64,000 nucleotides of DNA, from NCBI GenBank assembly GCA_028289605.1, contig JANQON010000006.1, positions 310,001-374,000 on the forward strand, read 5' to 3'. The notes under the pieces were generated by a model. It worked only from the letters and a program-made list of their open reading frames with translations. It was not told the DNA's origin and searched no databases. Origin of the DNA: Hyphococcus sp. (GTDB lineage Bacteria; Pseudomonadota; Alphaproteobacteria; Caulobacterales; Parvularculaceae). This document shows, one piece after another, positions 34,122-43,956 of the stretch (positions are counted from its first letter, which is position 1; each line of letters opens with the position of its first letter). The translations under genes and the position numbers were made by a program.

Positions 34122-36212
34122 ATGCGCCTTGCTTTGAAAACCACATTTTTGGGGGCGAGTGCGCTCGCTCTCGCCGCCTGTTCAAATCAATCCTCGTCTG
34201 GTCAGGACCCGCAATCGGACGCAGCGGACACCGCTGATGCGGTGCGCGCCGATGCGGAATTGATCCCGCGGGAGCTGATCTTCGGAAACCCAACCTATTC
34301 CAGCGTCCAGATCAGTCATGACGGCTCCATGGTGAGTTACCTCGCTCCGGTCGAGGGCGTCATGAACATCTGGGTCGCACCGACCGATGATATCGCCGCC
34401 GCCAGACCGGTTACAAACGATACCGGTCGCGGCATCCGCGGTTATGGTTGGGTCGCCGGAATGAGCCGCCTCGTCTACATCCAAGACAAGGGCGGCGATG
34501 AGAACTTTCTGCTTTACGGCGTTGATCCCATGACGGGGGAAGAAACGAATTACACGCCTTTCGAAAACACCCGCGTAAGGTTCATCGCCAGCGACGAGGA
34601 CATTCCCGGGAAGCAAATCATTGGCGTTAACAACCGCGATCCGCGCTGGCACGACGTTTATGAGCTTGATGTGGAGACTGGAGAACTCACGCTAATTTAT
34701 GAGAACACAGAAGATTTTGGCGGCTTCTCCTTCGACAACGACCTGCAGCTCCGCTTCGGGCAGAAATCAACGTCGGCCGGTGGTTCGGAGTATTATCGCC
34801 GTACGGACGAAGGCTGGGACCTCTTCATGGAGGTGTCGCCGGAAGACCTCTACACCACAAACCTTGCAGGGTTCAGCGAGGACAACGCCACCTTGTATCT
34901 CATTGAGAGCACCGGACGCGACACGGGCGCGCTCTTTGCAATGAATATGGAAAGCGGCGAGAAAACGCTGATCGCTTCGGACGATCGGGCTGACATCGGC
35001 GGCACATGGCGCGACCCGGATACTGGTGAGCCATTTGTTTACGCCGTTACCTATGAAAAGACGGAATACACGGCGCTCGATACGCGCGGTGAAGACATTC
35101 TCTCCACGCTCGGCGACAGGTTCGACGGCGAGATCTCGCGCGCGTCAACGACTCAGGACGGATCGACATGGATCGTCGTGAACACTGAATCCGATCAGGT
35201 GCCGACCTATTATCTGTGGGACCGAAACGACAACGAATTCACCCGTCTGTTCGCTGTGCGGCCGGAACTGGAGGACAAGTCCCTCGCCGCAATGACCCCT
35301 GAGATCATTGAATCGCGCGACGGCCTGGCGCTCGTTTCGTACCTGACCTTGCCTCCCGGAGCAGACGCTGACGGCGACGGCCGTCCCGAAAAACCCTTGC
35401 CGATGGTGCTCAACGTTCATGGCGGCCCGTGGGCGCGCGACTTCTACGGGTACAACTCAACCGCACAATGGCTGTCCAACCGCGGATATGCCGTATTGCG
35501 CGTAAACTTCCGCGGCTCGACGGGCTTCGGGAAGTCGTTTGTCAATGCGGGCGACCTTCAATGGGGCCTGACAATGCACGACGATCTGATCGACGCCGTT
35601 GAATGGGCTGTCGACGAGGGAGTCACAACAGACGAAACGGTCGCGATCATGGGCGGCTCCTATGGCGGCTACGCGACGCTTGCGGGATTGACCTTCACGC
35701 CTGACCGGTTTGCGTGCGGCGTTGACATTGTCGGCCCCTCCAATCTGATCACCTTGCTCGATTCTATTCCTCCCTACTGGGAGAGTTTCCGACGCGTTCT
35801 GGAAATGCGCGTCGGCGATCCGAATACGGAGGAAGGGCGCGCTATTCTTGAAGCAGCGTCGCCGCTCAACAGCGTCGACAACATTTCAAAGCCGCTTCTC
35901 ATTGGCCAGGGCGCAAATGATCCTCGCGTCAAGCAGGCTGAATCCGACCAGATTGTCTCGGCGATGGAAGAAAAAGGCATTCCGGTAACTTATGTGCTGT
36001 TCCCCGACGAGGGGCACGGGTTCGCCCGCCCGGAAAACAGGCTTGCATTCTATGGCGTCGCCGAGGGTTTTCTTGCAACCTGTCTCGGAGGCCGCGTGGA
36101 GCCGATCGGCGATGATTTCGACGGATCGAGCCTGACGGTGCCGGCAGGCGCCGATTTTATCGACGGCCTTTCGGAGGCGCTGGAAGGGTTCACTCCCGAA
36201 GAGCGAGGGTAG
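34122..36212 (+). CDS. S9-family peptidase, lipoprotein
   Basis: A 696-residue prolyl-oligopeptidase-family hydrolase. The signal [20 protein letters not shown] ends in lipobox Cys20, so it is exported and anchored. The N-terminal beta-propeller (about 60-400) includes repeated TG/GYGW and DGSxW strands; the C-terminal alpha/beta hydrolase has Ser513 in [10 protein letters not shown], Asp600 in [10 protein letters not shown] and His632 in DEGHGFARP as the probable triad. It likely cleaves peptides in the periplasm. Confidence 0.94.
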   Translation: MRLALKTTFLGASALALAACSNQSSSGQDPQSDAADTADAVRADAELIPRELIFGNPTYSSVQISHDGSMVSYLAPVEGVMNIWVAPTDDIAAARPVTNDTGRGIRGYGWVAGMSRLVYIQDKGGDENFLLYGVDPMTGEETNYTPFENTRVRFIASDEDIPGKQIIGVNNRDPRWHDVYELDVETGELTLIYENTEDFGGFSFDNDLQLRFGQKSTSAGGSEYYRRTDEGWDLFMEVSPEDLYTTNLAGFSEDNATLYLIESTGRDTGALFAMNMESGEKTLIASDDRADIGGTWRDPDTGEPFVYAVTYEKTEYTALDTRGEDILSTLGDRFDGEISRASTTQDGSTWIVVNTESDQVPTYYLWDRNDNEFTRLFAVRPELEDKSLAAMTPEIIESRDGLALVSYLTLPPGADADGDGRPEKPLPMVLNVHGGPWARDFYGYNSTAQWLSNRGYAVLRVNFRGSTGFGKSFVNAGDLQWGLTMHDDLIDAVEWAVDEGVTTDETVAIMGGSYGGYATLAGLTFTPDRFACGVDIVGPSNLITLLDSIPPYWESFRRVLEMRVGDPNTEEGRAILEAASPLNSVDNISKPLLIGQGANDPRVKQAESDQIVSAMEEKGIPVTYVLFPDEGHGFARPENRLAFYGVAEGFLATCLGGRVEPIGDDFDGSSLTVPAGADFIDGLSEALEGFTPEERG

Positions 36213-36344
36213 ACGGGTAAGGCGCATCCCCGGAGCCGCCCGCTTCGGGGAGCCCCTCCCCGCGTCGCCTTGGGCACGCATGGTTCGGATTCAAAGGTTC
36301 GCATTTGGCCCAAAGCAGCTGATCGCCGTTGTCGTTTGCCAAAG

Positions 36345-37031
36345 TCAAACGTCAAATCGACTGTGAGCGCGCTCTTTGGCTTCAGCGCCGCCGACGCCCG
36401 GAATGCTTTGTCCAGGCAGGCTTTTTCTTTTCACGATAAGCCAGACGCTCAACGCAAGTTCCGCGATCGCCATGGTCAACATAATCACTACTGCAAGCGG
36501 TTCGGACAATCGAAGATCCACAAAAAAAACTATGTAGGTGAACGAAGCAATTATCAGCAATAGGCCAAGGCTTCTGGGGATGTATCCGGACCTGAAGACA
36601 GAATAACCGAGCACAAAAATATGGGATGCGAAAAAGATATATCCCAAGAGCTTTATGGAAGCGTAGTCGTAAGCATCGATAAACTGAAACAGCAGCGCCA
36701 GCACGCCGAAAATCAATACGCCCGCATAAAGCAGCCGAAGCGCGCCTGTCAGCGATGCAAGCGTCTTATTGGCTGGCTTGAGTACGACATAGAGCGCAAC
36801 GCCGATAATCGAATCAAGCACGAGCACGAGCAAATAGCCGATTGCGGCAAAAACAAATCGCTCCGGGTTGGCCGCAATATCACCGGCCAAGGCAGCTGTA
36901 TCTCCGGGCACGACAAAATTAGCCAACAGAAAATCATCGACAATCGTCACGATAAAAACCGAAACGACAAACGCAATTCCGACAATCAACGCCGCCTTGC
37001 TTGGGGGCATGTCTGTGATGCGATTTATCAA
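36345..37031 (-). CDS. DUF4386-family membrane protein
   Basis: A six-helix membrane protein of about 228 residues, with the DUF4386 pattern of NRITDMPPSKAALIVGIAF at the start and GYIFFASHIFVLGYSVFRSGYIPR near the C-terminus. The function is unknown. The start is a TTG preceded by AGGACGG; other TTG or the ATG at 37010 are possible, and the frame stays open upstream to 37112, so the exact N-terminus is uncertain. It diverges from the ArsR operon. Confidence 0.75.
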   Translation of the reverse strand: MINRITDMPPSKAALIVGIAFVVSVFIVTIVDDFLLANFVVPGDTAALAGDIAANPERFVFAAIGYLLVLVLDSIIGVALYVVLKPANKTLASLTGALRLLYAGVLIFGVLALLFQFIDAYDYASIKLLGYIFFASHIFVLGYSVFRSGYIPRSLGLLLIIASFTYIVFFVDLRLSEPLAVVIMLTMAIAELALSVWLIVKRKSLPGQSIPGVGGAEAKERAHSRFDV

Positions 37032-37215
37032 TTCTAACCGTCCTGCCTCGTTCTCATGGCTCCATTTCAACAGGCAAACAGATTTCTCGTTTGAAAAATT
37101 GACCCCCGTCAATCGTTACAACTGACTTGAACCGTCAGATGGTTACGACGATTGACGTGTTGGCGGTCGCCGACAGGCGATTCCTTGTGCGCTCACAGCG
37201 CCGGTCACGCTGGAT

Positions 37216-37244
37216 TTGACAACATTTCGATAATTGGCTAAATA
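37216..37244 (+). promoter_or_regulatory. Sigma70-type promoter of the ArsR gene, probably leaderless
   Basis: TTGACA (37216-37221) and TAAATA (37239-37244) with a 17-base spacer. The start codon at 37252 is only 8 bases after the -10, so transcription would begin at or one base before the ATG, and no Shine-Dalgarno is present. A leaderless mRNA is therefore predicted. The AT-rich overlap with the start may be the autoregulatory operator. Confidence 0.7.
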
Positions 37245-37251
37245 TCTAACT

Positions 37252-37566
37252 ATGAGCTTGGTGTTTAAGGCTTTGGCGGATCCCACGCGTCGAAAGGTGC
37301 TCGAACTCTTGCGACATGGTCCCATGACCGCCGGCGAGATCGCCCAACACTTTGACGTGTCGAAACCGACGATGTCCGCGCATTTTGCAGTGTTGCGCGA
37401 GGCCGACCTCGTCGCATCGGAAAAGCAAGGCAAGCAGGTCTTATATCAGCTCAAAATGTCAGTGCTGGAAGAAGCGCTGATGGAGTTCGCAAGCGCATTC
37501 GGGTTCGACCCCAACGCTGGAAAGAGAGCGGGCGCCCGCCGCGCCAAGAAGGAGGCCCCCGTATGA
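37252..37566 (+). CDS. ArsR/SmtB-family regulator (SdpR-like autorepressor)
   Basis: A 104-residue winged helix-turn-helix repressor starting MSLVFKALADPTRRKVLELL, with recognition helix region VSKPTMSAHFAVLREADLV and a beta wing EKQGKQVLYQL. It lacks the CxC metal-binding motif of ArsR and matches the SdpR-type subgroup that pairs with SdpI-like membrane proteins. Its stop overlaps the next gene by four bases (ATGA). Regulation is probably by binding over the promoter just upstream, which spans the start codon. Confidence 0.92.
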   Translation: MSLVFKALADPTRRKVLELLRHGPMTAGEIAQHFDVSKPTMSAHFAVLREADLVASEKQGKQVLYQLKMSVLEEALMEFASAFGFDPNAGKRAGARRAKKEAPV

Positions 37567-38375
37567 ATCACGAGCGGTCTGAATATGGATGGCCGGCGCG
37601 CTTTGCTGCGGTCACGGCAATAGGGTCTGCGTGCGCCAACTGGGTCTTCGAGCCCGACAAGGCGCTCCTTTGGGCCGCGCTCGTCGCGCTGATTGGTTTC
37701 GGCGCTGTTGCGCCTTTCATATTGCTCCGTGAACAAAAAGAATTCTCTGATCTTACCCGCCGTCACATCGAACGCGGGTTGTTCTGGGCTTTTTTGACCC
37801 TCGCGGCGGTTTTGGGATTGAGCGCCGCGCAAGAAGCCGGGCTCGTCGCCGCCGATATTTCCAAACGCGCCGGCGGGCTCTTTATCGGGGCCGTTTTTGT
37901 CGGCGCCGGAAATTTCCTGCCGAAAATCGTCACCCCGATTGCGGCGCGCCGAGTGGATCCGTCGCGGGCCCAGGCGGCGGAACGCTTCGCCGGACGCCTC
38001 TTTGTCGCCGCCGGTGCGCTGTATTGTTTAATCTGGCTGTTCGCGCCGATAGACGCAGCGAAGCTTTACGGATCAGCGATCGGTCTTACCGCGTTTGCCG
38101 CCGTTCTAGCAGTGTGGCTGCGCGTTTGGTTGCGCGCGGGCCGGGATACGAATTCAACAATGGGAGAAACTCAAATGAGCAATCATTCAACCGCGCTCCG
38201 CATTACGGCGCTACTGCTTTTGAACGGTATTTTCTGGGCTTTCGCGATGATACTCATCGATTCCGTCATCGGGGTGGGCGGCGACGCCGTGGTAAAATGG
38301 ATAGCCCTTGCGTTTGTTGTCTTCAACGGCGTGCTGGCTGCGTTTCTTTTGCGCCCGCTCGGTCGTTCGGAATAA
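37563..38375 (+). CDS. SdpI-like membrane protein
   Basis: A 270-residue polytopic protein with about seven hydrophobic segments. The SdpI family signature is GGLFIGAVFVGAGNFLPK (residues about 103-120), with the paired basic segment after it. In Bacillus SdpI confers immunity and signals to SdpR; here, coupled to an SdpR-like regulator, a similar membrane-stress sensing role is inferred. The last part (residues about 201-266) looks like an extra two-helix region beyond the usual SdpI length. Confidence 0.75.
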   Translation: MNHERSEYGWPARFAAVTAIGSACANWVFEPDKALLWAALVALIGFGAVAPFILLREQKEFSDLTRRHIERGLFWAFLTLAAVLGLSAAQEAGLVAADISKRAGGLFIGAVFVGAGNFLPKIVTPIAARRVDPSRAQAAERFAGRLFVAAGALYCLIWLFAPIDAAKLYGSAIGLTAFAAVLAVWLRVWLRAGRDTNSTMGETQMSNHSTALRITALLLLNGIFWAFAMILIDSVIGVGGDAVVKWIALAFVVFNGVLAAFLLRPLGRSE

Positions 38376-38603
38376 CAACACCGCGGGGAGACCGTGAGCT
38401 GCGCCATACGCCGAACTTGCGGTCAATCTTCAATGAAGCCAACGCCCCCTTTCGACGCGCTACAAAAATTCACTCAAAGACCCAAAATCCCCGCCGTTTC
38501 CCGTCGCCGCGGCGATCCGAATTCGATGTCTCGTTTTCTGCAAATCATGCTAGACGCCGCCGTTATGCGCCCGTGTTAGGCGACAATTGTTGGCAGGTGT
38601 CTC

Positions 38604-39371
38604 ATGCTTCTCCGCCGCGTTTTGGAAAATGTCAGAGCCCAGAACTGGACCGCCGTCGGGCTGGACTTCGTCATCGTAGTTGTCGGGGTGTTCCTGGCCA
38701 TCCAGGCTTCCAACTGGAGCCAGGCGCGCCAGGACCGCGCGCTCGAAGCCCAGTATCTTGACCGTCTCTACGCCGACATGCGCGATACGCTCACTGAGTA
38801 TCAGGCCAACGCGGCGTGGGACGAGGAACGCCTGGCGACGCAGGCGGTTGTCATGAACGCGCTCGACAAAGGGCAATTGTTTGAATCCGAACGCGACGCC
38901 TTTACCCGCGGGCTGATTTTCGCGGGCATGACCAATCGCGCCGCGCGCCGATGGGGAACGGCGGCCGAGCTGGAAGCCACGGGCGATATGGCGCTGATCC
39001 GCGATATCGGGCTGCGCGATCAGATCGCCCGCACCGACGCCAGCTATCGCCGCGCCGACAAGATCAACGCCTCGTTGGAAACCGAGATCATCGCCCTGCG
39101 CGCACGCATGGCCGACCGGTTTCGATCCACCCTCCCCGCCTTCGCCGCCGGCGACCCGGTCGAGGCCGACTTCGACTTCAAGGCCCTCGCCGAAGACATC
39201 GCATTCCAGAACATGTTCGCCATGACGGATCTCAAATCCCGCACGATCCTGCGCTATAACGCCGACTTCCTACGAGACCTCGCCGCCGCCTGCGGATATC
39301 TCGCCGACATGCTTGACGAAGAGCCGTGCGCGTATGAGCCCCCGGACTTCGACCGGCGCTTTCTGGATTAG
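38604..39371 (+). CDS. DUF6090-family membrane-anchored protein
   Basis: A 255-residue protein with one N-terminal helix (about 17-38, AVGLDFVIVVVGVFLAIQAS followed by NWS) and a long cytoplasmic or periplasmic helical part (LEAQYLDRLYADMRDTL). This resembles DUF6090, of unknown function. The C-terminus holds two cysteines (AACGY, EEPCAYE). It converges on tRNA-Trp with a 35-base gap. No operon partner is evident. Confidence 0.72.
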   Translation: MLLRRVLENVRAQNWTAVGLDFVIVVVGVFLAIQASNWSQARQDRALEAQYLDRLYADMRDTLTEYQANAAWDEERLATQAVVMNALDKGQLFESERDAFTRGLIFAGMTNRAARRWGTAAELEATGDMALIRDIGLRDQIARTDASYRRADKINASLETEIIALRARMADRFRSTLPAFAAGDPVEADFDFKALAEDIAFQNMFAMTDLKSRTILRYNADFLRDLAAACGYLADMLDEEPCAYEPPDFDRRFLD

Positions 39372-39406
39372 ACCGGCGGCGAGTTTCCAATTGCGTGGCT
39401 AGCGCC

Positions 39407-39482
39407 TGGCAGGGGCGGAGGGACTCGAACCCCCGACCCTCGGTTTTGGAGACCGATGCTCTACCAACTGAGCTACACCCCT
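39407..39482 (-). tRNA. trnW: tRNA-Trp (anticodon CCA)
   Basis: A 76-base cloverleaf including an encoded CCA end. The acceptor stem AGGGGTG pairs with CGCCCCT, the D arm is TAGCTCAGTTGGTAGAGC, the anticodon stem-loop TCGGT-CTCCAAA-ACCGA gives anticodon CCA, and the T arm contains GTTCGAGTCC. In many bacteria it precedes secE/nusG; here lpxB lies upstream and no secE follows. Confidence 0.97.
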
Positions 39483-39549
39483 AAGGCCAAGGGCATCAAT
39501 TAAGCCGCGGCGGGGCGCTCTGCAAGGAAGAAATCCGGGGCCAAGGTCC

Positions 39550-40707
39550 TTAACGATCCGTGATCCAGGCGAGGATGGCGTCCGCGGCCCGTTCGCCCGC
39601 GGGCGCGCCGCCGGCGCCAAGGCGCTCCAGAGAGGCGGGAAAGGCGCTGAGCTGGGCCTCCCGCGCCGCGGGATCAGTCAGCACCGCCGCCAGCGCCGGC
39701 GCCATCAGGTCCGGCGCGCACCGCTCCTGAATGAAGTCGGGAACGATCTCGCGATCGACGGCGATATTCACCAGCGAGGCGTAGGGCGTTGTCACGACGC
39801 TCTTCGCCCAGGCGGCGGTGAGCCAGCCGGCGCGATAGCCGACGACCATGGGCGTGCGGCAAATGGCGAGTTCGGTGCTCACGGTGCCCGACGCGATCAG
39901 CCCCGCGTCTGCGGCGTCGAAGGCGGCGGCCTTTTCCTCCGCGCCGACGAAAATCGGCCCATGGCGCCATTCCGCAAACGCGTCTTTGACCGCCGTTTCG
40001 CGCCCTGGCGCCACGGGGATCGCGATCCTGAGACCGGGCACGCCCGGGGCAACCATATCCACGGTCCGCATAAAGGGCTCGGCCATCCACTTGATTTCAG
40101 AGCGACGGCTGCCCGGCGCCAGGATCAGCAAGGGCGCGTCGCCGACGTCATGGCGGGCGCGAAACCCATCGCCCCCGCCCCGTTCCGCCGTCAGTTTCTG
40201 AAAGCCCGGATGGCCTGCGCCCACCGTGGGCGCCCCCGCCCGTTCAAACCAGGGAACTTCGAAGTCGAACAGCGTGACGACGCCGTCAAAAAGGTCGGCG
40301 AGGGTCTCCGCCCGTTTGGGGCGCGAGGCCCAGACCTGCGGGGCCACATATTTAAAGAGCTTCATCCCCGGCGCGCGCTTTCGCATGCGCTTGGCGACCA
40401 TTTTGGAAAACGCCCAACTGTCGATGAGAACCGCCGCATCCGTCTCTTCCGCAGCGGCGACGTCAGCCAGCAACGCGGCGCCCTTGAGCGCCGCCGGCAG
40501 GGCGCGCAATGCGTCAACCGGACCGATCACTGACAGGTCCTCAATGTCGATCAGGCTGTCGAGCCCTTGCGCCGCCATTGCAGGGCCGCCGCACCCGGAT
40601 ATGGTCATCTCCGGCGCCTTGGATTTCAGGTGTTCGATCAGCGCAGCGCCAAGCGCGTCGCCGGAGGGCTCGGCTGCGCAGACCATGACCTTACGCGGCC
40701 GGCTCAC
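39550..40707 (-). CDS. lpxB: Lipid-A-disaccharide synthase
   Basis: Joins UDP-2,3-diacylglucosamine and lipid X to the tetra-acyl disaccharide of lipid A at the inner membrane. The 385 residues start with GTG (SRPRKVMVCAAEPSGDALG), overlapping the lpxI stop by four bases (GTGA). Conserved stretches are GCGGPAMAAQG, DSWAFSKMVAKR, YVAPQVWASRPKRAE, GHPGF and the C-terminal LAPGSRRSEIKW. A longer upstream reading would run through lpxI and was rejected. Confidence 0.95.
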   Translation of the reverse strand: MSRPRKVMVCAAEPSGDALGAALIEHLKSKAPEMTISGCGGPAMAAQGLDSLIDIEDLSVIGPVDALRALPAALKGAALLADVAAAEETDAAVLIDSWAFSKMVAKRMRKRAPGMKLFKYVAPQVWASRPKRAETLADLFDGVVTLFDFEVPWFERAGAPTVGAGHPGFQKLTAERGGGDGFRARHDVGDAPLLILAPGSRRSEIKWMAEPFMRTVDMVAPGVPGLRIAIPVAPGRETAVKDAFAEWRHGPIFVGAEEKAAAFDAADAGLIASGTVSTELAICRTPMVVGYRAGWLTAAWAKSVVTTPYASLVNIAVDREIVPDFIQERCAPDLMAPALAAVLTDPAAREAQLSAFPASLERLGAGGAPAGERAADAILAWITDR

Positions 40708-41552
40708 TGGCTGTTCAGCTCCGTCGCCGTAAATCCGTACAGGAATAATCCCGCCTCGTCTGCAACGTGGACAGCTTCGTCGCGGTTCATCAAGAGCGCC
40801 AGATCCGCCTCCACCGCAACGCCGCGCAGGCCCGCCGCCAATGCGCGACGCAGCGTTTCCGGCCCAATGACAGGAAGATCGACACGCAATTCCTGTCCGG
40901 GCTTGGGCCGCTTGACAAGTACGCCGCGCAATTCCGGCCGATTGTCGCCAGGCAGCTCGGCGCACCGGGCGAGCATAAGGTCGGTGCCTTCCGCGGCCTC
41001 GACAGCCAACACCTGTCCATGGGCGACAACCGCGCCCTGACCCACGTCAAACGGTCCAATCGCATTGATGAGCGCGGCGCCCTTGGCGATGTCGTCAAGG
41101 TCATCCGCCGACGGACGGTGCGCGCCGATGGCGCCGGCCGGCGCCGATAGGCCGCCGACCGCTTCATCGGCCCCGACAACCAGAAAGTTCTCCGCTTCCA
41201 GGGTCTCCACGATCACGTCGAGGATCGCCCCGTCGCCGCGCGCCGCCGCCGCGGCGATTTTCGGCAACAGGGCCGCGCCGCGCCAGTCCACCTTAAGCGA
41301 AGAAAATTCAGGGCGCCGGACAATGCCGGCGAAGCAGACAGCGTCGCAGTCCGCGTCGCGAAGCTTCCTCAGGATTTTTCCCGCCTCCCCGATGCCGCAG
41401 TCATCGGCTGAAACATGCGCCGTCGTTTCATCAGCCGAACCGATGATCCGAACCACGTGAAACGGTTCGCCCAGGGCCTGTCGCTCCGCCACAATTCGCG
41501 CCGGCAACGGACCGCCGCCGGCGACCAGCCCAAGCTTTCGCCAACGCGCCAC
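40704..41552 (-). CDS. lpxI: UDP-2,3-diacylglucosamine pyrophosphatase LpxI
   Basis: Hydrolyses UDP-2,3-diacylglucosamine to lipid X, the role LpxH plays in gammaproteobacteria. The 282 residues start MARWRKLGLVAGGGPLPARI; family blocks include FAGIVRRPEFSSLK, LETLEAENFLVVGADEAV-type region and the C-terminal GPETLRRALAAGLRGVAVEA. Overlaps lpxB by four bases and follows lpxA after 9 bases. Presence of LpxI is typical of alphaproteobacteria. Confidence 0.94.
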   Translation of the reverse strand: MARWRKLGLVAGGGPLPARIVAERQALGEPFHVVRIIGSADETTAHVSADDCGIGEAGKILRKLRDADCDAVCFAGIVRRPEFSSLKVDWRGAALLPKIAAAAARGDGAILDVIVETLEAENFLVVGADEAVGGLSAPAGAIGAHRPSADDLDDIAKGAALINAIGPFDVGQGAVVAHGQVLAVEAAEGTDLMLARCAELPGDNRPELRGVLVKRPKPGQELRVDLPVIGPETLRRALAAGLRGVAVEADLALLMNRDEAVHVADEAGLFLYGFTATELNSQ

Positions 41553-41561
41553 GGGGCTCTG

Positions 41562-42347
41562 CTAACGCCCCGCCGTCATGAGCGATCGCGTGGCGCCGGC
41601 GTCGATGAAGGCAAGAATGCGCCCCACTTCGGCGCAGTCGCCATATGTCTCGCGCGCCATTTCCAGCCGGTCGACAAACGCGCCTTCGCCCTCGAACAAC
41701 AAACGGTAGGCGCCGCGCAATTGATGGATTGTCGCCCGCGCTATGTTGCTTCGCTTCATGCCGATAATGTTCAGACCTCCAAGGCGCGCATGATTTCCAA
41801 ATGCAGACGCATACGGAATAATGTCGCCTGCGACCGCGGCGCACCCTCCAACGAAGGCGTAGTCGCCGATTCGGCAAAACTGGTGAATGGCCGACAGTCC
41901 GCCCAGAAAGGCGCGCTCACCGACAACGACATGACCGCCAAGCGTCGCACTGTTGGCGAAAATTACGTCATTTCCAACCTGACAATCATGCGCGACATGC
42001 GCGCCCGCCATGAAAAACCCGCGATCGCCGATACGCGTGACGCCGCCCCCAGCCTCAGTGCCGAGATTCATGGTGACGTGTTCGCGGATGATGACGTCGG
42101 CGCCGATCTGAAGCTGCGTTGCTTCTCCCCGGTATTGCAGATGCTGCGGCGGCCCGCCAAGGACGGCGAATGGGTGCACTACCGATTGCGAACCAATGAC
42201 CGTATTGCCCGTGATGACGACATGGCTATGCAACACCACGCCTGCGCCGAGCACGACATTTGCGCCGACCTGACACATCGGGCCAATGACAACGTCGTCC
42301 GCAATGCGTGCGCCCTCTTCGACTATTGCGGTGGGGTGGATGCTCAT
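41562..42347 (-). CDS. lpxA: UDP-N-acetylglucosamine acyltransferase
   Basis: The first lipid A enzyme, adding a 3-hydroxyacyl chain to UDP-GlcNAc. The 261 residues form a left-handed beta-helix with hexapeptide repeats (IADDVVIGPMCQVGANVV, VLHSHVVITGNTVIGS), the catalytic His in VAHDCQVGNDV, and a C-terminal helical domain. The start is MSIHPTAIVEEGARI. It lies between fabZ and lpxI in the standard order. Confidence 0.96.
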   Translation of the reverse strand: MSIHPTAIVEEGARIADDVVIGPMCQVGANVVLGAGVVLHSHVVITGNTVIGSQSVVHPFAVLGGPPQHLQYRGEATQLQIGADVIIREHVTMNLGTEAGGGVTRIGDRGFFMAGAHVAHDCQVGNDVIFANSATLGGHVVVGERAFLGGLSAIHQFCRIGDYAFVGGCAAVAGDIIPYASAFGNHARLGGLNIIGMKRSNIARATIHQLRGAYRLLFEGEGAFVDRLEMARETYGDCAEVGRILAFIDAGATRSLMTAGR

Positions 42348-42361
42348 GCGTGCGCCGGCCC

Positions 42362-42838
42362 CTAAATGCCCTGAGCGAGCATAGCGGAGAATTGAGCGTC
42401 CGCAACGCGCTTGCCGTCGACTTCCGCTTCGCTTTCAAACCGCCATACGGGCGGACGGCGGTGCACGGTGCGCACATGCAAGCGCAATTGGTCGCCTGGC
42501 ACGACGGGCTTGCGAAACCGCGCGCGATCGACTCCCATAAAAAGGACGATCTTTCCTTCTACATCGAGGCCTTCCGTATACGATGTATAGGCGGCCGCCG
42601 CCTGCGCCATCGCCTCAATGATCAGAACGCCCGGCATCACGGGCTTTTGCGGAAAATGTCCCTGAAAAATCTGATCGGAGTAAGAAATATTCTTCACCCC
42701 CACCGCGCTTTCGCCGGGTTTGATGTCAATCAGGCGATCGATCATCAATATCGGATAGCGATGCGGCAGCAGTTGCATCAACTCGTCGACTTCCAGAACG
42801 GATTTGCCAGGCTCAAGCGGCTTATTGTCGGTGCTCAT
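42362..42838 (-). CDS. fabZ: 3-hydroxyacyl-ACP dehydratase FabZ
   Basis: Dehydrates 3-hydroxyacyl-ACP in fatty acid elongation. The 158-residue hotdog enzyme has the active-site blocks [15 protein letters not shown] (His), [20 protein letters not shown] (Glu) and [17 protein letters not shown]. The ATG overlaps the lpxD stop by four bases (ATGA); a start 19 codons upstream would overlap lpxD further and is less likely. The pairing with lpx genes balances lipid A and phospholipid supply. Confidence 0.96.
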   Translation of the reverse strand: MSTDNKPLEPGKSVLEVDELMQLLPHRYPILMIDRLIDIKPGESAVGVKNISYSDQIFQGHFPQKPVMPGVLIIEAMAQAAAAYTSYTEGLDVEGKIVLFMGVDRARFRKPVVPGDQLRLHVRTVHRRPPVWRFESEAEVDGKRVADAQFSAMLAQGI

Positions 42839-43857
42839 TTGTCTCCCGCTTTCAATTTCGACTGTCGCAACGCTGCGGCGGATGCGCGAAGCCATGTTTT
42901 TCCCGGCATGGCCGGCGTGCCGCCCCAGGTTTCGCCCGCCGGGATATCGCGGATCACGCCGGACTGCGCGGCAATCCGCGCGCCGGCGCCGATTGTAACT
43001 CCGTCCGCGACGCCGACCTGACCGCCGACCATAACCCCTTCGCCAAACTCAACACTGCCCGAAAGGCCCGTTTGCGCGGCGAGGAGACAGAACCGACCGA
43101 TCCGGACGTTGTGGCCGATTTGAACCAGGTTGTCGATCTTTGTGCCGGCGCCGATTTCGGTGTCCTGCAGGGCGCCTCGGTCTATGGTTGTATTGGCGCC
43201 GATCTCAACGTCGTCTTCGATCACGACGCGACCGAGCTGCGGCGCCGGTTCAGGTCCCGCGGGCCCTTCCACGAAGCCGAATCCCGCCTCACCAATGACG
43301 ACGCCCGCCGCAATACGCACCCGGGCGCCGATGAGCGCGAATGAGATGCTGACATTGGGACCGATCCGACCGTTATCCCCGATAACCACGCCGGCGCCGA
43401 TAACGCTGTTGGGGCCGATCACGACGCCGGCGCCAATCTCCGCGCCGTCGGCGACGATCGCTGACTCGTGGATTTGCGCAGAGGCCCCGATTAACGGCGC
43501 TGCAAGGTTCCCTTCGTCTTCCAGCGGCGCATGCAGACTGGCGGCGACGCGCGCAAAAGCGAGCTTCGCCGATCGATGGGCGATAACCGGTCCGCCGGCG
43601 CTGAGATCATCTGCCAAGGCCGGCGATGCGAAACACAAACCGAATGATCGCCCGCGTATCTTTCGCGCCGCGTCCTTGTGCTGACAAAAAATTACGGCGT
43701 CGGTGAGGTCGCTGTCCTCGACGCCCGCGGCATGGGTGACGCGTCCGCCCTCCGCCCCGACAATACGGGCTTCGCCGTCCGCCTCGAGGCATGCCGTGTA
43801 AATGCTCTCGACCGAAAGAGACGGCCCAGTTTTAAAAAATCGAGGATCAGGCATCAT
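42835..43857 (-). CDS. lpxD: UDP-3-O-(3-hydroxyacyl)glucosamine N-acyltransferase
   Basis: Adds the second acyl chain in lipid A synthesis. The 340 residues have a mixed N-terminal domain ([20 protein letters not shown]) and a left-handed beta-helix made of hexapeptide repeats ([20 protein letters not shown]) with the catalytic His in [12 protein letters not shown]. The alternative start two codons later (MPDPRFF) is equally plausible. Length and order fit the family. Confidence 0.95.
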   Translation of the reverse strand: MMPDPRFFKTGPSLSVESIYTACLEADGEARIVGAEGGRVTHAAGVEDSDLTDAVIFCQHKDAARKIRGRSFGLCFASPALADDLSAGGPVIAHRSAKLAFARVAASLHAPLEDEGNLAAPLIGASAQIHESAIVADGAEIGAGVVIGPNSVIGAGVVIGDNGRIGPNVSISFALIGARVRIAAGVVIGEAGFGFVEGPAGPEPAPQLGRVVIEDDVEIGANTTIDRGALQDTEIGAGTKIDNLVQIGHNVRIGRFCLLAAQTGLSGSVEFGEGVMVGGQVGVADGVTIGAGARIAAQSGVIRDIPAGETWGGTPAMPGKTWLRASAAALRQSKLKAGDK

Positions 43858-43889
43858 CTCGCCTTTTCCGAATGTATAGCCGCGATTCG

Positions 43890-43918
43890 AAAACAGCCGG
43901 CGATAAAACCGCCGGCTG
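43890..43918 (-). terminator. Terminator-like hairpin between ompH and lpxD
   Basis: On the minus strand the sequence reads CAGCCGGCG, a 7-base loop, CGCCGGCTG and then TTTT. The stem is perfect over nine pairs, but the U-run is short, so it may only attenuate transcription from ompH into lpxD. Confidence 0.6.
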
Positions 43919-43956
43919 CCGTTACTCCCGATACGTCGTGCTGAGGCGCGTACGGA

